From: Candidatus Bathyarchaeota archaeon
GTDB taxonomy: Archaea; Thermoproteota; Bathyarchaeia; RBG-16-48-13; GCA-020355125
Reading direction: 5' to 3'
NCBI GenBank assembly: GCA_026014905.1
Contig: JAOZHK010000223.1
Coordinates: forward strand, 1-35,565
DNA: 35,565 nt
How positions within the stretch are numbered: the first letter of the stretch is position 1; each line of letters begins with the position of its first letter. Made by a program: the position numbers and the translations under genes. Below are positions 31,537 to 35,565 of the stretch, piece by piece. A model generated the notes under the pieces. The model made no database searches. It had not been told where the DNA came from and saw only the letters and a list, made by a program, of their open reading frames with translations.

Positions 31537-31674
31537 ATGGTTTTGGGTGAAAATATATGCCCTAAATGCGGAATCGCTTTTCCAACCAAAGAAGACCTAG
31601 TACAACATGCTAAAGGACATGAAGAAGATATGGACGAACAACGAGCACAGAACCTGGATTTCTATCCACAATAG
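31537..31674 (+). CDS. Single C2H2 zinc-finger mini-protein, 45 residues
   Basis: The frame reads MVLGENICPKCGIAFPTKED, then LVQHAKGHEEDM, and ends NLDFYPQ. Cys8, Cys11, His24 and His28 give C-x2-C-x12-H-x3-H, an exact classical zinc finger with the hydrophobic Phe and Leu in place. AAGGTG lies just before the ATG. Acidic residues follow the finger, so DNA binding or a protein adaptor role are both possible. It is 42 bp upstream of the DsrE-like gene on the same strand, so the two may be co-transcribed. Confidence 0.75.
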   Translation: MVLGENICPKCGIAFPTKEDLVQHAKGHEEDMDEQRAQNLDFYPQ

Positions 31675-31716
31675 CTACGCACATGTTAACTTTTCGAATT
31701 AACAAGTGATAAATGA

Positions 31717-32061
31717 ATGTTGATTGAAGAAAGCTTAGTTGTCGTATGGACTAGCGGTGAGAAAGACGTCGCAATGAACATGGTCTTTATGTATGTTCTC
31801 AATGCGAAACTACGCAACTGGTGGAAAGATTTACGATTAATTATCTGGGGACCATCTGTGTTACTCGCAAGCAATGATCCCGATATCCAAACAGAGATCG
31901 CCCGTATGCTAGAGGCAGGTGTACGATTAGAGGCATGTAAAGCATGTGCAGATCGATACGAGGTCTCAAACCGTCTACAGAATTTAGGCATCGAAGTCAA
32001 GTATATGGGCGTCCCCTTAACACAGTATATTCAAGAGGGACGACACGTGATCTCTTTCTAG
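31717..32061 (+). CDS. DsrE-family protein
   Basis: The 114-residue protein has VVVWTSGEKDVAMNMVFMY, RLIIWGPSVLLASNDPD, EACKACADRYEVSNRLQNLG and IEVKYMGVPLTQYI. This is the DsrE/DsrF-like fold with a Cys pair in CKAC placed like the sulfur-transfer cysteine of the family. It may bind or relay sulfane sulfur in the cytoplasm, which fits the rhodanese and YeeE genes elsewhere in the window. The ATG is at 31717; there is no strong ribosome-binding site. Confidence 0.85.
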   Translation: MLIEESLVVVWTSGEKDVAMNMVFMYVLNAKLRNWWKDLRLIIWGPSVLLASNDPDIQTEIARMLEAGVRLEACKACADRYEVSNRLQNLGIEVKYMGVPLTQYIQEGRHVISF

Positions 32062-32389
32062 TATCTATACCTGAACGAGATTTAGAACCTATATTCACAA
32101 ACTCTTTTTTCTCTCTATAATATTTCTCTATAATTTTTTCACAATTCTTTTAGCGACTTATTTCCCTAAAAAGAAATTGAGTGCAATAAGTGAAAATGAT
32201 ACCTGCGCTCGAGGAGGAGAGGAACAGTGAAACCGATTGTTCTAGTGCATTTTCTTGTGGTACTCTCTGTCCTCTCTCCTTTTTCCTTACTCTAGTTAGC
32301 GATGCGCAGATCTTCACTCATCTGAGCTTCATCGACTGTTTACCCAATTCATGGATGCCCAAGTATATTTTCAGCGAAGATGATTGATC
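32062..32389. other. Gene-poor stretch with a possible signal-peptide-like mini-ORF
   Basis: No recognised gene. A GTG at 32227, preceded by GAGGAGGAGAGGAAC, opens a 22-codon hydrophobic peptide (KPIVLVHFLVVLSVLSP) that ends at TAG 32293-32295. It could be the signal peptide of a decayed secreted protein or a small membrane peptide. A 65-codon frame overlapping it (32190-32387) looks like noise. Confidence 0.3.
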
Positions 32390-32830
32390 TCACAGTTTCT
32401 GAAGTTCCTGAATAACTCGAGCACCGAATTCCTGGCACTTGGCTGGACCGTCACCACGTGGTACGTATTTGATCAAGAGTGGAGGCTTGATTACATTCAT
32501 TTGAAAGATGTTCTCCATGACTTCAAGGACTAGACGAGGAGCTTCACCACTCCATCCAAACGAACCAAAAGCTGCTCCAAGTTTGCCTTCTAATTTCACT
32601 TCCTTAATTGCAGCATCCTCAAGTAGGGTTGAAATAGTCTGAGTCATTCGATGATGATACGTCGGAGCTCCAATGAGAATTGCGTCATATTGTGTTAATT
32701 CATCAGGTACGATCTGCGTCTGGATATCAACCTGTATCTCTGATGATTTCACTAACTCTTCATGGATAAGTTGCGCCATCGTTTTAGTATTTCCTGTTCG
32801 ACTGAAATAGATGATAATGACTTTTTTCAT
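32390..32830 (-). CDS. Flavodoxin
   Basis: The 146-residue protein begins KKVIIIYFSRTGNTKTMAQL, the canonical SRTGNTK phosphate loop, and has AILIGAPTYHHRMTQTISTL and AAFGSFGWSGEAPRL as FMN loops. GAGGTGA precedes the ATG. It lies 23 bp downstream of rubrerythrin, so the two form an operon. The flavodoxin or its partner is thus a likely electron donor to rubrerythrin. Confidence 0.93.
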   Translation of the reverse strand: MKKVIIIYFSRTGNTKTMAQLIHEELVKSSEIQVDIQTQIVPDELTQYDAILIGAPTYHHRMTQTISTLLEDAAIKEVKLEGKLGAAFGSFGWSGEAPRLVLEVMENIFQMNVIKPPLLIKYVPRGDGPAKCQEFGARVIQELQKL

Positions 32831-32853
32831 TATACTGGTTCACCTCGGCAGAA

Positions 32854-33357
32854 TTATTTAATTAATAAATATTGTGCACGTGGTGCCATACAGATCGGAC
32901 ATTTATCCGGCGCAGTTTCTTGAATTGTATGACCACAAACCTGACACACGTAATACTCCACATTTGGTAACGACCTCTGGTCTTGAAGCGCTTGCAGCGC
33001 TTGTTGAAGGAGTTGGACATGGATCCGTTCAACTTGGGTTGCAACAGATAAACTCCATTCGGCACCCATATTCCCTTCTTTTTGAGCTAATGTCCGGTAT
33101 TGGGGATATAACGTCATAGCCGCGTGGGTTTCTTCGTTGATACTGCGAGCAAGATTGTCGCGGGTTGATCGAATTTCTCCAGTATTACGCAAGTGATTTG
33201 CAGTATGAACCATTTCAGCTGCTGCAAGTGCACGAAATAAGGTCGCAATCTGAGGTTGGGTCTCACTCATAGCTTTTTTCGCATAAGCACGGAATCTGGA
33301 CGCGGCTTGAGCTTCATCAGCAAAAGCCGAATACAATGGCGAAGAGTCTTTACTCAT
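32854..33357 (-). CDS. rbr: Rubrerythrin
   Basis: The 167-residue protein has an N-terminal four-helix diiron part with Glu-x2-His elements (AAAEMVHTANHLRN; INEETHAAMTLYP) and a C-terminal rubredoxin-like part, YVCQVCGHTIQETAPDKCPI, with four cysteines for one iron. It is a peroxide-reducing enzyme of anaerobes. It is first in an operon with the flavodoxin. The ATG is at 33357. Confidence 0.95.
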   Translation of the reverse strand: MSKDSSPLYSAFADEAQAASRFRAYAKKAMSETQPQIATLFRALAAAEMVHTANHLRNTGEIRSTRDNLARSINEETHAAMTLYPQYRTLAQKEGNMGAEWSLSVATQVERIHVQLLQQALQALQDQRSLPNVEYYVCQVCGHTIQETAPDKCPICMAPRAQYLLIK

Positions 33358-33478
33358 GGACTGATTCCTCAGCCCAGTTGATTAGATCATTCAATTTCTG
33401 TCTAGTTCTCCAGTCAGTTACTAACATGGTTCTCATAATACGCATTCATTCAAGACACAATTTATTATTGTAAATTCT

Positions 33479-33491
33479 CGCACGCGCGCGT
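33479..33491. repeat. Alternating CG tract
   Basis: CGCACGCGCGCGT lies 15 bp beyond the stop of the small zinc protein on the minus strand, in the gap before rubrerythrin. Confidence 0.75.
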
Positions 33492-33505
33492 TAGCCCTTT
33501 GCGAC

Positions 33506-33715
33506 CTAATTTAACTTCTCAGGTTCACACACATTTTGAGCGTTTGCAGCCACACGTCCACATTTGCGGCAGATCCATCGCGCATTTTTAACAAGGGATT
33601 TAATATCATCAATAGTAGCTTCTCCATACTCAACTAAATGACAGAGATGCTGGCCATGACCAATATGGGGGAGCCCAGAATAGCCTCCAACATAGAGGGG
33701 TTCTTTACTTAACAT
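33506..33715 (-). CDS. Small zinc-binding protein, 69 residues
   Basis: The sequence has YVGGYSGLPHIGHGQHLCHL and ends WICRKCGRVAANAQNVCEPE. Cys49, Cys52, Cys63 and an upstream Cys25 or His residues could bind zinc. The CRKCGRVA pattern with a late Cys recurs in small archaeal proteins of unknown function. GGTGA lies nine bases before the ATG. It is in line with the rubrerythrin operon but separated by about 150 bp and a CG tract. Confidence 0.65.
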   Translation of the reverse strand: MLSKEPLYVGGYSGLPHIGHGQHLCHLVEYGEATIDDIKSLVKNARWICRKCGRVAANAQNVCEPEKLN

Positions 33716-33951
33716 AACTTCGTCTCACCGTGGTAGCTAAATATTCACAAGCTAGCTATAAGAATTTCCCGAAAAAGAAATCAACATAAAGTGACTGCTT
33801 ATATCCACACGCATGAAACAAATTAACCTGCATAATAAGTAAGACACACTAAGCACGCCCAGGATGAACGCATATTCTTCGACAGAATAAGGATTAATAT
33901 CAATTTTGAATACAATGTAATGGGTGCATGTAGTAACCTCGAGCGACCGAA

Positions 33952-34392
33952 TTGAACCAAAAAAGAGTATCCGCAATTGCTATCCGAAGGTTAGGTCCGA
34001 ACGATGTGGAAACTGTATCGAAGTTAATACGAACCGCCCTGAATGACATAAATAGCAAGGATTATTCACCAAGTGTAATCAATAATCTAGGTAATTATTA
34101 CTCCCCAATAGCTATTCTTGAGATGTTGCATGATCGAATGATCTATGTCGCTTGCTTAGATAATCAAATTGTTGGGACAGTAAGTCTCAAAGATAACTCA
34201 ATACTAACGCTATTTGTTGAGTCGACAAAGCTTAATCGGGGTATTGGCGCACTCCTAATGACGCATGTTGAATCAATTGCTAGAAAAAAAGGTTATCAAT
34301 CAGTTACCGTTGTATCAAGCTTAACTGCTTACCCTTTTTATCGAAAGATAGGATTTCAGACAACCCGATCGCAATTCTCTAAAAAAAACTGA
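33952..34392 (+). CDS. GNAT family N-acetyltransferase
   Basis: The 146-residue protein contains AIRRLGPNDVETVSKLI at the start, IVGTVSLKDNSILTLFV in the beta strands, and NRGIGALLMTHVESIARKKG, the acetyl-CoA binding R-x2-G-x-G/A loop, then YPFYRKIGFQ. The substrate is unknown. The likely start is TTG 33952, as no ATG or GTG lies nearby. The codons are more AT-rich than in neighbouring genes. Confidence 0.85.
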   Translation: MNQKRVSAIAIRRLGPNDVETVSKLIRTALNDINSKDYSPSVINNLGNYYSPIAILEMLHDRMIYVACLDNQIVGTVSLKDNSILTLFVESTKLNRGIGALLMTHVESIARKKGYQSVTVVSSLTAYPFYRKIGFQTTRSQFSKKN

Positions 34393-34757
34393 GCACGTCA
34401 TCATTATGGAAAAACAAATCCTTCCTGCTATTCTGTAGTATGCGCGTTTCATACATAACTCACACGCTTCTTGAAACCAATTATTGAGCTCACCTGAGGT
34501 ATTTTCGTAAAAGAAAAAAGGAGACTCATAATAGGAACGATCAGACTGAATCGCTGAATTTCTATATCATTTTCCAAAGTCTATCAGGTATATCATTGGT
34601 TTTACTTCTACTATAATCTTCGTTATTCATAAAAAAAGACCGGAAGCATTATATACTGAAACTAGGCATACGAAAAGAAATCCACTCGGTTCACAGCTTT
34701 GTTCTCTTCATACGAAGGGGATTTTAAACAACTCAATCTCTCTAGAGGTAAAAACAG
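34393..34757. other. AT-rich intergenic stretch
   Basis: About 365 bp without a recognisable gene. It holds a short alternating tract (GTATGCGCGT near 34438-34447), an A7 run near 34632, and a TATA-like ATTATATA near 34649-34656, the possible promoter of the following small gene. Confidence 0.5.
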
Positions 34758-34901
34758 TTGACCATCATCCGCTGTACAAAATCTCCTGCCGTCAACCCCT
34801 ACGTCGTTGTCGCTACTGGAATGGTGAAGGGCTGTCCACAACACGGCATGATTGAACTAGACAACTGTCGAAATTGCAGCGCATGCTCACGCGTAGAATG
34901 A
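34758..34901 (+). CDS. Cys-rich zinc-binding mini-protein, 47 residues, TTG start
   Basis: The frame reads TIIRCTKSPAVNPYVVVA, then GMVKGCPQHGMIELDNC, and ends RNCSACSRVE. Cys6, Cys26, His29, Cys37, Cys40 and Cys43 form a compact metal-binding pattern. A stop lies three codons before the TTG, and GAGGT stands eight bases before it, so the start is firm. A T-run terminator follows. A minus-strand frame over the same bases (34662-34844) is a shadow. The family is not named; a small zinc or Fe-S protein is likely. Confidence 0.7.
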   Translation: MTIIRCTKSPAVNPYVVVATGMVKGCPQHGMIELDNCRNCSACSRVE

Positions 34902-34923
34902 TCGATAGTCGAAAGTTCCCTCC

Positions 34924-34936
34924 TTTTTTTTCTTTA
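34924..34936 (+). terminator. T-run terminator
   Basis: Eight Ts, a C and three Ts occur 22 bp after the stop of the Cys-rich mini-gene, matching archaeal poly-T termination. Confidence 0.6.
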
Positions 34937-35000
34937 TCCAGTCATCGAGCTGCGTTTCACATCTATACGCACACAAATGCACGGATTAGTTGAGAAAGAA

Positions 35001-35565
35001 CTAGTAAAATCGATTTTGATATTGTAGGCGGATTAATTGTTGTCCAATAGAAGGAATATTCTTTACGTTTCGATATATGGTGTTAACTCGATATCGGCTT
35101 GTGACTGTCCGTCCCAGTTGTCTGATGAGAAAGCGAGGGTGTAATAGAAACTGGCGATAATGTTGGTTCATCAATTCCTCTAATGTACCGAGCTGTACTG
35201 CTTGAGGACTGATTTCTGGGATGAATGCTCCTCTTTCCCAATACATCTCTTCATCGATCCACCCTGCGTGCACTAATTCATTCCAGATCGGGGTTCCCGG
35301 ATTCGCCCGCAACACATTGATTTGCACGATGTCTAAGGGAAGTCGGCGGGCAAAGGACAACGTTCTTTGAATATCTTCTAACGTTTCATTGGGTGCACCA
35401 ATAATGAAGGAGCCAACAATCACATCGATCCCCGCGTCATGAGCGTTTTGTATTGCCTGTATTGCTTGTTGTGGTGTAATCTGTTTTCGGTAGTACGCTA
35501 AGATATGCGGATTCGCACTTTCAATGCCAAAATAGATCATGCGACATCCTGCCGCAACCATAGCT
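35001..35565 (-). CDS. Radical SAM protein, C-terminal part (partial)
   Basis: The frame runs to the window end, so the CxxxCxxC cluster loop is outside. The visible 188 residues start with CRMIYFGIESANPHILAYYR, the GIES motif of radical SAM barrels. AHDAGIDVIVGSFIIGAPNE and LPLDIVQINVLRANPGTPIW follow; this layout is typical of the B12-binding/BchE-like radical SAM group. The C-terminal tail after residue 115 is rich in Arg and aromatic residues. The substrate is unknown. Confidence 0.88.
   Translation of the reverse strand, partial: AMVAAGCRMIYFGIESANPHILAYYRKQITPQQAIQAIQNAHDAGIDVIVGSFIIGAPNETLEDIQRTLSFARRLPLDIVQINVLRANPGTPIWNELVHAGWIDEEMYWERGAFIPEISPQAVQLGTLEELMNQHYRQFLLHPRFLIRQLGRTVTSRYRVNTIYRNVKNIPSIGQQLIRLQYQNRFY

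Noticed and set aside
10371..33760. Repeated TAGCTAGC in gaps near 845, 10377, 11681, 15575 and 33751 as a regulatory site
   Set aside because: Too short and without fixed position relative to genes; GCTAGC also occurs in coding sequence.
33752..33976. 74-codon minus-strand frame before the GNAT gene
   Set aside because: It overlaps the GNAT start, lies mostly in AT-rich intergenic DNA and has no motif or ribosome-binding site.
34662..34844. 60-codon minus-strand frame
   Set aside because: Antisense to the Cys-rich mini-gene, with no motif; composition is noise-like.

Overview
The window reads as chromosome of an archaeon. The markers are a ribosomal protein L35Ae gene (archaeal/eukaryotic only), an archaeal-style TruD, a UbiA-type prenyltransferase, TATA boxes 25-40 nt before many genes, several leaderless-looking starts, and tiny C2H2 or Cys-rich zinc proteins. 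A bacterial-type phosphofructokinase, many redox proteins and amino-acid catabolic genes sit alongside. This mix would suit an Asgard-like, peptide- and amino-acid-using anaerobe that meets oxygen, but the lineage call is inference. No phage, transposase gene, CRISPR array, tRNA or rRNA gene was recognised.

Layout. 1-3561: the end of an SF2 helicase, a pyruvate-kinase C-domain-like protein, two-subunit Fe-S L-serine dehydratase, and a metallophosphoesterase with an altered metal motif. The three minus-strand units here share a palindrome-bearing upstream motif. 3844-12964: an adenylate-forming (ANL) enzyme, then a region rich in sulfur and redox functions: YeiH-type anion exporter, DASS transporter with a Rossmann partner, metallo-beta-lactamase/double-rhodanese protein, two thioredoxins, a split YeeE/YedE thiosulfate-type transporter and a SOUL heme protein. 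12994-19751: SDR, GPH sugar transporter, L35Ae, nitroreductase, TruD, flavodoxin and ATP-type 6-phosphofructokinase. 19893-22961: DUF1847 protein, M19 dipeptidase and amidohydrolase in a row on the plus strand. 22962-27900: a gene-poor stretch with a Na+/H+ antiporter, UbiA, a flavodoxin, a 240-nt element closed by a 13-bp helix, a ribbon-helix-helix mini-regulator and the remnant of an AIF-like reductase. 27903-33715: flavodoxin, threonine-to-glycine pair (Kbl and SDR-type threonine dehydrogenase), peroxiredoxin, C2H2 mini-protein, DsrE-like protein, flavodoxin-rubrerythrin operon and a small zinc protein. 33952-end: GNAT, a 47-residue Cys-rich protein and a radical SAM fragment.

Together the genes suggest deamination of serine and threonine to pyruvate, glycine and acetyl-CoA, peptide turnover, sulfane-sulfur handling and oxygen/peroxide defence using flavodoxins and thioredoxins. 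The most striking non-coding signal is a set of about twenty alternating pyrimidine-purine tracts, mostly CG repeats, in most of the longer intergenic gaps. A second signal is two genes that appear to start at ACG behind a strong Shine-Dalgarno sequence.
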